DNA of 64,000 bases from Elusimicrobiota bacterium (GCA_016721625.1 JADKHR010000001.1:682001-746000); one strand, 5' to 3'; positions 1 to 9,936 are shown, counted from the stretch's first letter. A program made the numbers and translations. The notes: generated by a model from the sequence alone, not told the origin.

Positions 1-3000
1 TTTCATGTTCGCTATCGGCCCGCTGTTTTTTTCCGGGGCGGCCCCCGCGAACAGCGACATGAAAGGCCAAGGTCGCCCGGAGTTGCGCCCTTCCCTCACT
101 TCGCGGTGCTGAAACATCACCCATAGATTCACGAGGACGTGCGCCAGGATGTTGCTCCACCCGTCCGGGTCCGCGAAATACATCGCCGTGAAAACGGCTC
201 CGAAATACAAACGCCAGACGCTGTCGATCCACCCCTCGGGCGGAAGCACCGTTCGACCCGGCCGGTTGTAGAGCCCCCCGGCCAGCCCCCGAAATACAGG
301 GTGCAGGAACGTGAAGAGAAGGAGGACCGCGCCCGCGTAGACATAACCTTCTCCCAGAAATCCCAGCCACGTCGGGGCCGACACGGCCACGCCTCCGGCC
401 AACAGGAATTGACGAAAGAACCACTCCTCGGCGGCGCTTAACGCCAACACGGCGGCGCCATAGCCCCAGGCCCCCGCCCGCCCGAGTTTTTTAAGCGGGG
501 CGAGGAAAGGTTCCAAAATCATCATCGCCTTCGGGTTGGCCTCCTCGGCGGGCAACAACAACACGCTGGCCGGCCGGTCCAGGCGTTTCTCGATTTGCTC
601 CCGGACGGGAAACGGCAAGTCGCTGGGATTGTCGGGGATTTCCGCGGCGACCTGGAAAAGGCGCTTAGATTCCGCCGTGGACTGGACCGACGGCGGGCCG
701 AGAATTCCCGACTGGTTTAACCACCCCGCCCCCAAGAAATAATCCCGCTCCAACGCCACCGCCTCCCCTGATCGTTCAGTCGACCGGGTCAAGGCCTTCA
801 GATTTTTCGCGACGACATCCACCGGATCCTCGGAAGTCGGGTGAATGTTCAGCAGAAACCCAACCGTCTCCCCTTTCATGGAGGGGATTCTCACGCGAGC
901 GCCTTGCGGGTCGGGGTCAACCCGCGAACCGGGCGGCAAGGCTTCCAGCAGTTCGCCAAGGAACACGTTGACCACCGTCCGCGGTTGAAGCCACTGGCCG
1001 ACCACAGGATCGTCCGGGCGATAGCTCAGAAACACGTCAACATCCCCGCGATCTTCGGCGAAACGGTATCGACTGCCTCCCACGATATCGGCGCGCACGG
1101 GCATCCCCAAACGGCCCAAATCCGACGTGCGTTCGGCGGCCCGCCACAGAGCCGACTCCAACACCGCCAAATCCGGCAACCGAAGGATTGTGACGCGCTC
1201 CACCGTCGCGGCCCCGCGCCATACCCGAAGGACCTCCAGAGCCCCTTGGCCGTGCGCGGAGAGGGGATCCTTCATCACCCGCTCCCACAACCGCCGCTCC
1301 TCCCGCCGTTGGGCCTTACGGGGCCCTAGGCCCGCCGTCGGCAACGCCGCCAACACCGTTCGGGCGTGGCGGCGAATGAAGGGGGAGGGATCGGCTAATT
1401 TGGCCTCGAGACGCTCAAACAGCGAGTTAAAATAACGGGACGCTTGCGTTTCGTTGGGAGCCGTCTTCAATTCGTCCCACGCCAAACGCAAACCCAACCG
1501 GTCGATAGACCCATCCGATTCATGCGGGGGATTGACTTCCAACGGATCGGCCACAAACCGGGCGGCGGGAACGACTTCCCGCAACGTCGTGGCTTTGGCG
1601 AAAACGAACGATCGGATGTTTTCGAGACCCACCCGCCGGGTCCAACGGTGAGTCACCGGGTCCAAAACGGATATCGCACGGACGGTGGAAAGCGGCACGC
1701 CTCCCGCCAACGGCACGGGTGGCAGGTGGTCTTCGCTCAAAGAGGGCAACGACGTTCCGGCGGCCGCCAAGGCGTCGTGGGAGACTTCGATCACGACCGC
1801 TGGGTCTTGGGCCGTTTGACGGGTCTCCGCGTATTCCTGGGCTTCACTCCATTTGAATGTGAATAAGGGAGCGTCGAGGAACCCGGCCCGCCCCCCAACC
1901 CATCGCACGTTCCCCCCCGACTCTTCGATCCGATTTTTACGGAGATCGGACACGGTGGTGCCCCGGTAAAGAACGCCCGCCGTGGGCGCCAGCAACGTCA
2001 GCCCCGAAACGGACCGGGTGGGCGACGCGGTCGGCGGCAAAGAGCGGACCTCCATCGCCATGTCCGGCTCCAGGGCCATTTTCCACTTTTTCTCTTTGAG
2101 CGACCAAACGCGCAACAACCCCGGCCCAAATTGCCCCTCCAAGAGCGTATACACCCAAAGACAGTCGCAACCGCGATACTCCAATTCGGCGGCCCCCCCG
2201 GCGCGGGCCCAGGCCAAAACCAAATCGAACACGCGGACCACATCCACCGGGGTTTCCCAATCGTCGTTCATCTTCAGGCTTTGAAGGACCGCCCGTTGCC
2301 GATTTTTTTCCAACCGCATCGACGCAACGGTTCGACCGTTGAGCCCCATCACCACGTGGGTAGGACCGTGCGCCCCAAGCCGCGTCAACCGGGACTCGAG
2401 ACGAAGGGGCACATCGCTCGGTGTGATTCGAGCCGCCGCCGTCGCCTCAGTTTTTTCCGTAGGCCCGACCGCTGGAGGGCCCCGAGAGGCCGACAACCGG
2501 CCGCGTAGCACGAGCCCCGTCAACATCTCGTTGGAAACAAAAGAGATTCCCTCCGACCGCAACCGCTCCAAAAACCCCACGCCGTTCCAAGGCGGGGCGT
2601 GACTCCAAGGCAGCCCGACCGCCAGGTCTTTTTTAAACATCACTCGCAGACGGTTCCCGTCGAAAAGGTCCGGGGCCCGGTGGACGGCCATCACCCACAG
2701 CGCCGCGGAAAACTGAAGGTCACGACCGGGGGCGGCGTCGGCCAACATTTTGAAAAAGGCGGAGGGAAACCCGAGGAGAACGCGGTAGCGAAGTTCCACC
2801 TGGGGTTCCTCCACCGCCAAAACGCCTCCGTCCTGAGGGAGCAAGCGGAAATGGCCAATCGTTTCACCTTGAAGAACGATCTCTTTCAACCGGGGGTCGT
2901 TGCCCACCGCGTCGCGGAAGGACAACCCGGCGAATTCCTGGTCTTCCACGAACGAGGGGGGCTTTGTTCGTGAAACGGGAACTTGAACCGGCGCGAGGAG

Positions 3001-6000
3001 CTGACGAACGCGCACCCCCCATCCGTAGGGGTTTTGCTGCCAATGCGTTAAAGCGCCCCGGGATGCCTCCGTCAGCCGGTCGTCAAACATCGGCCCCCAC
3101 ACGGCTTCGTTGGGGACGGAAATTTCCTTGGCGACAAAGGGAAAATGACGGCCGTAATCCTTGGCGACCAGAGCGTCCTTCCAGACGAAATCATCCGTGA
3201 CGAAGAAAGCCCCGGGGCGGAAAGAGGCGGCGATGTCGAAAAGGAAACTATCGGAGCGATCGTAGACAGAGGCCAGACCCATGCCCGCGCGAAAGTAAAA
3301 CCCGTCCAACCCCCGGCTCAGGATATCTTGATAGGCCGCCACATTTTCCAAGCGCCCGTCGTGGAAGACAACCGTGCGGGGGCGGCCCTCCCAGGGGAAA
3401 CGAAGCGCCGGTCGACCATCGATTTCGAGGACCTCCACCGCTGAAGGGGGGACCCCCAGCGCCGTCACTTCGATGGCGATGGCCAGGGGCAGATTGGGCG
3501 ACGCGCTTAGAAAAATTCCCCGGGAATAGCCCCCCCTGAATTTTTCTTTGCTGTAAATCGTATCCGTTGAAGGAACGCCTTGGGAAAAGGTCGCCCGCAG
3601 AAGATCCGCCGTCAGCCCCGGGTAAGGGGCCAACATATAGACCCGTTCGGGGCTCCAGGTCATCAGGACGTTGGACACGTCCGCCCCGGCGCCGCCGTAC
3701 AAAACCGTTTTCCCTTCCCCCCGGGGGTTCACGATCGACCGAACGGCGAGATCGTGATGGACGAATGGCGCCGACAGTAATTTATTGCCAATGACGGGGT
3801 GATTCTCCGTCGATTCGTCAAAAGGTCGGGGAGCCGGGGTCGACGCCGCCACGAACCCGCCAGCGGGGACAAACCGCACGTTAAGACGGTTGCCGTACCC
3901 CTTCAACTCGGCTTCGGGAACCCCTTGATGAGATCCCCTCAAGGATGTCTTCACCTTTTCGAACAGTTCCTCCTCGCCAGGGAATCGGGACACCGGCAAA
4001 GCCAGGGGAAACCGCGCGGCGTTGTCGCCGTTGTCGCTATAATGGCCCACCCACACATCATCCGTCGCCAAAACGCCCTCGGGCGGCATGGCCTCGGCGA
4101 TATCCGATAAAAACGTCGAAGGATGACGCGCGAACTCTTTCGAAATCGCCATACCGGCGCGTTGCAGGTAAACGTCCACGCCGCGCTCAAGAACGTCTTG
4201 GTAAGTTTCGGGGTAAAGGACGTTGGCACTGACGAAAACGATGCGCCGCCACCGAAGGGGTTGCCCCGCGTAGGCCCACGGAAAGAGGATGGCCAAACGC
4301 CCCTCAAACATTTCAATGCGGACCTTGGCGGGGTCCACCCCCATGGCCGTCAACTCGAGGCGGAGAGCTTCCAGGCGTTTGGAAGAGCTAACCATCGTCC
4401 ATACCGGGGCGTAACCTTTTTTCCTTTTCTCGGCCAAATATTTCTTTTCAAAACCGGGCGTGTACGGCACCTCCGCCGCGGTTTTTTGCAAAGGCTGAAG
4501 GTCTTCTTCGCTCAGCGGGCCGTAGGTGTCCAGAAAGTAAAACAACGAACCATCGGTATCCAACAAAGCCCCCGCCACGTCGCCCCCCGCCCCGCCCACC
4601 AGGACGCGTAGCGGCCGATGAGCCGGGTTGATTTGCCGCCGCATGGCCAGGCGATAATCCACCATCGCCGGAGCCAGAAGCCCGGCGTCCACCAGGCGAC
4701 GATCGGTCAAATTTTCCGAACGTTTCGATCCCCGGGCGTTGAACAGGGAAACAGTTCCCATCATCGCCAAACCCCATGTTTCGAAAGTTCCCCCGAAAAT
4801 CAAATGGCGAAAAACATATTCCACCACAACGGGCGCCACCAGCACCGCGAGCAAGGCGTACGCCGCGTAACCCTTTTTTGCCTTTTCTTTCAGGTGGCTG
4901 AAAAGCGAATCAAAAACAAAAAGCGGTTTGGCGCCAAAATGAGAAAAGAAAACATTGGTCTTTTTCCCCAGTTCGCGCGATGCCGCGGAGGGAAATTTCT
5001 TCAAGCGGCGAAAAATGCCGGCCAGCGAAGCGCTCGTCTTAAGGGAAAAGACCGGTCCGTTGGGGCCCATTTCGACCGACACGGGGGTTTTCGACGACCA
5101 GGGCGTCTCAAGGCCGTCCTGTCGAGCGAACGCGTCGGCGGTCGGGATCAGCATCGACTGCGTCGCCCGGGCGCGGGGCCGATCCATCGGGTCCAACTTA
5201 TCCAGCGGGACCAACACCCGCGCCAGGGGCAATTGAACCCGGTCTCCGGCAAAAATTCTCTCCAGAGGCAAAGGATCCCGGGCGAAGGCGTCGAGCGGTC
5301 TGGTGTTCGCCTTTTCAAACCGCGGGGTAACCACCACGGCCCCGGCGCCTTCCAACGCCAATCCGTTTAGAATCCCCGCGGTGTGGAACCCTCCGACCAC
5401 CAGAGCGACGGTTTTCTGCCCGCGCGCCCAGCGCAACGTATTGGCGACCAGAGATCCGTTTCGGGCGACGGCCTTTTCGCAAAATTGCTCGAAGGGCGCC
5501 AGATCGGGAAGGGCCGGCGCGGAGTCCCCGGCCAGGGCGGTGAAACGTTCGGGAAGGCGTGCGATATCCCCCCGTCGTTGGCGATACTCCCCCCAGGCCG
5601 CCGGCGTCATTTCGTTGCTGACCAAGCGGGCCGTCAGATCCACGTCGTTCGACAAAGCCAGAAGATCCTTTTGGCGCGAGGTCACCGCCCATCGACGGCC
5701 CGCGGCGGCTTCGGCCGCATTAAGCTCCTCCAACAACCGCGGTCGGGAAATGGATTCAACGGCGGCCACGTAGTCCAGATAGGCCGAAAAGGCGGGGGTG
5801 GTTCGAAGGTCCACGCCCGCGAGGTGGCAAACGGTTTTCAAATGAGCGTGAAATTCTCCCGCGGTCATTCCCCCGGAGCGGTACCGCTGCGCTTCGCGGA
5901 GCAAAGCGCCCGTTTGATCGGCGGCAAGTCGCGCCGTGAGATGCTCCAGGACGCCTCGCCGCTCCCGCTCGGCTCGGGCGAAATCCAAGCGGGCCTCCAT

Positions 6001-6843
6001 CTCGAGCGCGGCCACAAAACCACGCAACGCCGGCCCGGTGCCGTGGGGAGCCAAGAACCGGGCGTAGTCGCCCACCCCGCCCCGTCCGGCGTGAAACGCC
6101 GAGCGGCGTGCGTCCAAGGTGGCGAGTTCAGGGGAATAAAGAGCTTTTTTCAAGGGACCCAGCCGACGCCCCCACACCGCCACCGCGGCCCTGGCCTTCG
6201 GTCCTTCGGCCACGCACAGCCGGGCGGCCCGCACGTTGTCGTAATACTGTTCAAAGGATTCGACGCCCACCAGGCGGGGGACTTTCCCCAGCGCGAGACC
6301 GGCCCACTCCGGACCGCTGATGTATCCCTCAGCGCGAAAGAAATCGGCGGCGCGGGCCAGGGGCCGGGGGTGAGGGTAACGGCGATATCGCTCAAGCTCG
6401 AGAGGGACCCACGCGCCCTCCAGTCCCGCCGTGGCCACGCCCTTGTCGGCGAGCGCCTCCAACAACCGACCGATGTTCGCTTGGGCGGCGTCCTCCGTGT
6501 GAACGTCCTCAATGACCACGACAAAGGGGGCCCCGGGCGTCCCGGCCCGAACTTCCCCCACCGCCCCGAAAGGCCGCACGGCGGCCTCCAGGCCCGGTCC
6601 GAGGGGCGTCTGATCTGTTTTCGATGAGAGTGGGGAGCAGGTGACGCCATCGCAGAAAAGGGAGTCCAACGATGGGGACGACGCGGCGAGGGGGGGCGAC
6701 CAGAACCCCTCGCGGTCGGGAGGTCGTGCCGCGCGCCGTTGTTCCCAAAAACTCGCCTCGTTGGCGTGAGCCGCGACCACGTTCGAAAACAAAGTGGCGC
6801 CCGACAGAACAACGGCAACAACCCTTCGAAAAGGAAACATCAT
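1..6843 (-). CDS. Giant multidomain secreted/membrane protein (partial, C-terminus beyond window)
   Basis: One frame stays open from the ATG pair at 6843/6840 to base 1, at least 2281 codons; I checked the frame at several points (H115, H487, GS at 1923, EE at 2139). Residues 1-25 look like a signal peptide ending VVAAHA. Around 105-500 is a TraB/ChaN-like hydrolase-type region (IEDVH at 111-115, LEGAW, then GGFHTAG with H487). Around 650-700 is a membrane segment with VEYVFR, a possible degenerate copy of the later EEWFFR. About 740-1030 and 1040-1300 are two copies of a Rossmann-like module, each with GGAGxDV. GSRYRF...DVDVF at 1923-1937 resembles a nucleotidyltransferase core. EEWFFR (2139), FTFLH (H2181) and HVLVN (H2235) are the EExxxR, FxxxH and HxxxN motifs of CPBP intramembrane proteases. 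Function unknown; domain names are by motif only. Confidence 0.85.
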   Translation of the reverse strand, partial: MMFPFRRVVAVVLSGATLFSNVVAAHANEASFWEQRRAARPPDREGFWSPPLAASSPSLDSLFCDGVTCSPLSSKTDQTPLGPGLEAAVRPFGAVGEVRAGTPGAPFVVVIEDVHTEDAAQANIGRLLEALADKGVATAGLEGAWVPLELERYRRYPHPRPLARAADFFRAEGYISGPEWAGLALGKVPRLVGVESFEQYYDNVRAARLCVAEGPKARAAVAVWGRRLGPLKKALYSPELATLDARRSAFHAGRGGVGDYARFLAPHGTGPALRGFVAALEMEARLDFARAERERRGVLEHLTARLAADQTGALLREAQRYRSGGMTAGEFHAHLKTVCHLAGVDLRTTPAFSAYLDYVAAVESISRPRLLEELNAAEAAAGRRWAVTSRQKDLLALSNDVDLTARLVSNEMTPAAWGEYRQRRGDIARLPERFTALAGDSAPALPDLAPFEQFCEKAVARNGSLVANTLRWARGQKTVALVVGGFHTAGILNGLALEGAGAVVVTPRFEKANTRPLDAFARDPLPLERIFAGDRVQLPLARVLVPLDKLDPMDRPRARATQSMLIPTADAFARQDGLETPWSSKTPVSVEMGPNGPVFSLKTSASLAGIFRRLKKFPSAASRELGKKTNVFFSHFGAKPLFVFDSLFSHLKEKAKKGYAAYALLAVLVAPVVVEYVFRHLIFGGTFETWGLAMMGTVSLFNARGSKRSENLTDRRLVDAGLLAPAMVDYRLAMRRQINPAHRPLRVLVGGAGGDVAGALLDTDGSLFYFLDTYGPLSEEDLQPLQKTAAEVPYTPGFEKKYLAEKRKKGYAPVWTMVSSSKRLEALRLELTAMGVDPAKVRIEMFEGRLAILFPWAYAGQPLRWRRIVFVSANVLYPETYQDVLERGVDVYLQRAGMAISKEFARHPSTFLSDIAEAMPPEGVLATDDVWVGHYSDNGDNAARFPLALPVSRFPGEEELFEKVKTSLRGSHQGVPEAELKGYGNRLNVRFVPAGGFVAASTPAPRPFDESTENHPVIGNKLLSAPFVHHDLAVRSIVNPRGEGKTVLYGGAGADVSNVLMTWSPERVYMLAPYPGLTADLLRATFSQGVPSTDTIYSKEKFRGGYSRGIFLSASPNLPLAIAIEVTALGVPPSAVEVLEIDGRPALRFPWEGRPRTVVFHDGRLENVAAYQDILSRGLDGFYFRAGMGLASVYDRSDSFLFDIAASFRPGAFFVTDDFVWKDALVAKDYGRHFPFVAKEISVPNEAVWGPMFDDRLTEASRGALTHWQQNPYGWGVRVRQLLAPVQVPVSRTKPPSFVEDQEFAGLSFRDAVGNDPRLKEIVLQGETIGHFRLLPQDGGVLAVEEPQVELRYRVLLGFPSAFFKMLADAAPGRDLQFSAALWVMAVHRAPDLFDGNRLRVMFKKDLAVGLPWSHAPPWNGVGFLERLRSEGISFVSNEMLTGLVLRGRLSASRGPPAVGPTEKTEATAAARITPSDVPLRLESRLTRLGAHGPTHVVMGLNGRTVASMRLEKNRQRAVLQSLKMNDDWETPVDVVRVFDLVLAWARAGGAAELEYRGCDCLWVYTLLEGQFGPGLLRVWSLKEKKWKMALEPDMAMEVRSLPPTASPTRSVSGLTLLAPTAGVLYRGTTVSDLRKNRIEESGGNVRWVGGRAGFLDAPLFTFKWSEAQEYAETRQTAQDPAVVIEVSHDALAAAGTSLPSLSEDHLPPVPLAGGVPLSTVRAISVLDPVTHRWTRRVGLENIRSFVFAKATTLREVVPAARFVADPLEVNPPHESDGSIDRLGLRLAWDELKTAPNETQASRYFNSLFERLEAKLADPSPFIRRHARTVLAALPTAGLGPRKAQRREERRLWERVMKDPLSAHGQGALEVLRVWRGAATVERVTILRLPDLAVLESALWRAAERTSDLGRLGMPVRADIVGGSRYRFAEDRGDVDVFLSYRPDDPVVGQWLQPRTVVNVFLGELLEALPPGSRVDPDPQGARVRIPSMKGETVGFLLNIHPTSEDPVDVVAKNLKALTRSTERSGEAVALERDYFLGAGWLNQSGILGPPSVQSTAESKRLFQVAAEIPDNPSDLPFPVREQIEKRLDRPASVLLLPAEEANPKAMMILEPFLAPLKKLGRAGAWGYGAAVLALSAAEEWFFRQFLLAGGVAVSAPTWLGFLGEGYVYAGAVLLLFTFLHPVFRGLAGGLYNRPGRTVLPPEGWIDSVWRLYFGAVFTAMYFADPDGWSNILAHVLVNLWVMFQHREVREGRNSGRPWPFMSLFAGAAPEKNSGPIANMK

Positions 6844-6849
6844 GGAACC

Positions 6850-6855
6850 AGTATA
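6850..6855 (-). promoter_or_regulatory. -10 box upstream of the giant gene
   Basis: TATACT on the minus strand ends six bases before the ATG at 6843, so transcription would begin at or next to the start codon. No convincing -35 at 17 bases and no Shine-Dalgarno sequence are seen. Leaderless reading is inferred. Confidence 0.45.
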
Positions 6856-7329
6856 AACCCTGCCATCGAATTTGCTCTTAAGAAAACGTAACAAAGTTGT
6901 AACAAAATCAACCGCCACCGCTGTCCGGGGAAAATCGGGATTTTCCTTCCCCTCTTGGGGGAAGGTGCCCCAGAGGGGCGGATGAAGGAAATGTTTTCCT
7001 TCAACAAACCCATTCCCCTCACCCTGCCCTCTCCCAAGGGAGAGGGAAAAACTACGGACAATGCAGCAAGGATGTCTTATTGGCTGACGATCCGTTAAGA
7101 ACGGGCATTTTTCCCCGGACAGGCGTGATCAACCGCCACCGCTTGTCCGGGGAAAATTAAAATCTCAGGTGGCGATAAAAGAAGATTGGAGTTGGGGGTC
7201 CAGTCGATTCAACCGTTTCAGGCTGGTTTCATTCAAAAGAGACACTCCGCTTCAGGGGATTATCAAGGGAGCCCAAACTTTTCGAATTCCTTCGTTTTCA
7301 GTCGAGGGCCTGTCGGACCCTTTGAAACA
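6856..7329. repeat. Intergenic region with palindromic repeats
   Basis: No gene is supported here. A roughly 28-base unit beginning TCAACCGCCACCGC and running into GTCCGGGGAAAA occurs at 6908-6934 and again near 7129-7156. The second copy forms a hairpin with 7107-7121 (arms TTTTCCCCGGACA and TGTCCGGGGAAAA). A second palindrome lies at 7027-7046 (CCCTCTCCC aa GGGAGAGGG). Neither hairpin has a T-run typical of a terminator. They look like interspersed intergenic repeats between the giant gene and mutS. Confidence 0.5.
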
Positions 7330-9936
7330 TCAAAGGGAGAGCTTATTTTTAATCTCGTCCAAGGCCTGCAGGGCGCCCATGGGGGTCAGCTGGTTGGGAT
7401 CCAAGGCGCGAAGCGCCTCCAGGGCGGGATGGCTGGCGAAAAGATCCCGTTGGGCCGGGGGGTCGGCCTTCTCAACGGGGCGTTTTCCCGCCTCGAAGGT
7501 TTTCAGGAGTTCCTTCGCACGAGCCACCACCTTGGGCGGAAGCCCGGCCATCTGCGCCACGTGCACGCCGTAGGATCGATCCGCCGGGCCCGGCAGGATT
7601 TGATGGAGGAACACCAGTTCGTTCCGCCCGTCGGCGTGGGTCCATTCCCGCACGGCGGCGTGAAAGTTTTTGACCCGGGGCCAACGCCGGGCCAGTTCCG
7701 TCAGTTCAAAATAGTGCGTGGCGAAAAGAACCTTGGGGCCCGGCCGTTCGGCCGTTCCCGCCAAATGTTCCGCCATGGCCCAGGCCACCGCGAGCCCGTC
7801 GTAGGTGGACGTGCCGCGGCCCACTTCGTCCAAAATGACCAGGCTCCGGGGGGTCGCGTTCAACAAGATTTCCGCCACTTCCCGCATTTCGACTAAAAAC
7901 GTCGACGCCCCTCCCGCCAAATCGTCCCCCGCCCCGATCCGGGTGAACACGCGGTCCACCAACCCCATCCGCGCCCGTTCGGCGGGAACAAAAGACCCCA
8001 TCTGGGCCAGCACCGCGCCCAAGGCCGCCTGCCGAAGAAAGGTGGACTTTCCCCCCATGTTCGGCCCGGTCACCAGGAGCAGGCGTTGGTCCCCGTCCAG
8101 AAATAAGTCGTTGGGGACGAAGGCCCCCCCGCCCCGCGCTTCCAAAACCCGCTCCACCACCGGATGACGGGATTTCTCAATGGCCAGAACGTCGTCTTCG
8201 GTGATCTCCGGGCGCACCCAGCGCCCGCGCTCGGCGGCTTCCGCCAAGGACGCTAAGGCGTCGGCCTCGCCCAGGGCCTCCGCCAAACGGAAGAGGTCGT
8301 CCCGATGAGCCAGCACCCGGTCCCGAAGTTCCGCCAACAGTTCCCGTTCCAGGGCGCGGGCTTTGTCGTCGGCGCCCAAAATCTTATCTTCCTGAACCTT
8401 AAGTTCCGGCGTCACGAAGCGTTCCGCGTTCACCAGGGTCTGCTTGCGGATCCATTCCGGCGGGACCTTGCCCAGGTTGGCCTTGGACACTTCCAGAAAA
8501 TAACCGAAGACGGAGGTGAACCCCACTTTTAAAGACCCGATCCCCGTCCGCTGGCGTTCCTCCGCCTCCAGGGTGGAGATCCAGCCCCGTCCCCGGGAAG
8601 CCAAGCCCCGCAGTTCGTCCAGCGCGGCGGAATGTCCGTCGCGGATCACCCCGCCTTCCGACAGTCGAACCGGGGGATCCTCCGCCAGGGCCCGTTCCAG
8701 GAGGTCCGTCAGTTCCGCCGGGGTGTGGAACCCCTCAGCGAGCCCGGCCAAAGGGTGCGCCCCCGCCAGGGGGGCCGACGCGCTTAAAATCTTCGCGGCG
8801 CCCGGCGCCCGACGGAGGGTCCGCCGAAGGGCACCCAGGTCCCGCCCCGTGGCGGTCCCGGCCGTCAAGCGGGAAAGGATCCGCTCCAGGTCGGCCGTTT
8901 CCTTTAAAAGTTCACGCAGGTCCCGACGCTCCCGTTGAGCCTGAACGAAAAACTCCACCCGGTCCTGCCGGGTCCGGATGGCCCCCCGGTCCATCAAGGG
9001 GCGGAGGAGCCAGGATTTGAGGCGGCGCCCCCCCATGGCCGTGGCCGAATGGTCCAAAATTTCCCAGAGGCTCGCGGGGGCGGCCCCGCTTCGCCCCCCG
9101 GATTCCGGGAGAAGGTCCAGTCGCCGGATGGCGCCTTCGTCCAGCGTCATGGACTCCGCTCCGTTGTACCGGCGCGGAGGCCGGAGAGCCCGAAGGACCG
9201 CGGGTTGGTTTTTTTCCACGTAGGCCAACAGCGCCGCGATCACCCCCCGCGCCGCATGCCCTTCGGAAAGGCCGAACCCGCCCAATCCTTTGACGCCGAA
9301 AAGGCTTTCCGCCCGTCGCTCCAATCCCTCTTCTAAAAACCCGCGCAAGGGAACCAGGGTCACCGTCCGTCCCGGCGGGACGGAGGCCCCTTCGGGCCAA
9401 AGCGTTTCCCGCGGGGCCACCCGCCCCAATTCCTCCGCCATCCGCCGCGCGCCCGCTTCGCCCGAAGAGAACTCCGCGTAGCGAAGTTCTCCCGTGGACA
9501 TATCCGCCCAGGCCAACGCCGCTCCGCCCTTCTCGCGGCCGGGCCACACAGCCGCCAGGAAATTGTTTTCCTTGGCCGACAGAAGTTCTTCCTCCAACAC
9601 CGTCCCGGGGGTGACCACGCGGACCACATCCCTCGTCACCATGCCTTTGGCCGTGGCAGGGTCTTCCATTTGTTCGGCAATGGCCACCCGGAGGCCCTGT
9701 TTGAGCAGTTTGCCCAAATAGCTCGGCAACGCGTGGTGGGGAAGCCCGCACATGGGGATCCCCTGCCGCTGGGTCAGCACCAGTTCCAAGATCGGCGCGG
9801 CCCGCCGGGCGTCCTCATCGAAAAGCTCATAGAAATCGCCCAAGCGGAAAAAGAGAAGAGCGTCCGGATTCTTGTCTTTGAGGGCCCGGTATTGCCGCAT
9901 CACCGGCGTGCCGGAAGCGGGGGAGGGGTCAGTCAC
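7330..9936 (-). CDS. mutS: DNA mismatch repair protein MutS
   Basis: This ATPase recognises base mismatches and small loops and recruits MutL. The 868-residue product has the normal family length. It shows the mismatch-contacting Phe-x-Glu motif in GDFYELF near residue 33, the central lever and clamp region, the Walker A motif GPNMGGKSTF and the Walker B motif LVILDEVGRGTSTYDG, then the C-terminal dimerisation region. The start is GTG at 9936, which overlaps the stop of the upstream transglycosylase gene by eight bases, so the two are probably translationally coupled. It is the last gene of a miaB-transglycosylase-mutS run; miaB and mutS are neighbours in several phyla. No frameshift was seen. 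Confidence 0.97.
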   Translation of the reverse strand: MTDPSPASGTPVMRQYRALKDKNPDALLFFRLGDFYELFDEDARRAAPILELVLTQRQGIPMCGLPHHALPSYLGKLLKQGLRVAIAEQMEDPATAKGMVTRDVVRVVTPGTVLEEELLSAKENNFLAAVWPGREKGGAALAWADMSTGELRYAEFSSGEAGARRMAEELGRVAPRETLWPEGASVPPGRTVTLVPLRGFLEEGLERRAESLFGVKGLGGFGLSEGHAARGVIAALLAYVEKNQPAVLRALRPPRRYNGAESMTLDEGAIRRLDLLPESGGRSGAAPASLWEILDHSATAMGGRRLKSWLLRPLMDRGAIRTRQDRVEFFVQAQRERRDLRELLKETADLERILSRLTAGTATGRDLGALRRTLRRAPGAAKILSASAPLAGAHPLAGLAEGFHTPAELTDLLERALAEDPPVRLSEGGVIRDGHSAALDELRGLASRGRGWISTLEAEERQRTGIGSLKVGFTSVFGYFLEVSKANLGKVPPEWIRKQTLVNAERFVTPELKVQEDKILGADDKARALERELLAELRDRVLAHRDDLFRLAEALGEADALASLAEAAERGRWVRPEITEDDVLAIEKSRHPVVERVLEARGGGAFVPNDLFLDGDQRLLLVTGPNMGGKSTFLRQAALGAVLAQMGSFVPAERARMGLVDRVFTRIGAGDDLAGGASTFLVEMREVAEILLNATPRSLVILDEVGRGTSTYDGLAVAWAMAEHLAGTAERPGPKVLFATHYFELTELARRWPRVKNFHAAVREWTHADGRNELVFLHQILPGPADRSYGVHVAQMAGLPPKVVARAKELLKTFEAGKRPVEKADPPAQRDLFASHPALEALRALDPNQLTPMGALQALDEIKNKLSL

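Noticed and set aside
5383..6627. Plus-strand open frame of 414 codons opposite the giant gene
   Set aside because: It is a shadow of the high-GC minus-strand gene: Arg/Pro/Gly/His-rich, no Shine-Dalgarno sequence, no family features.
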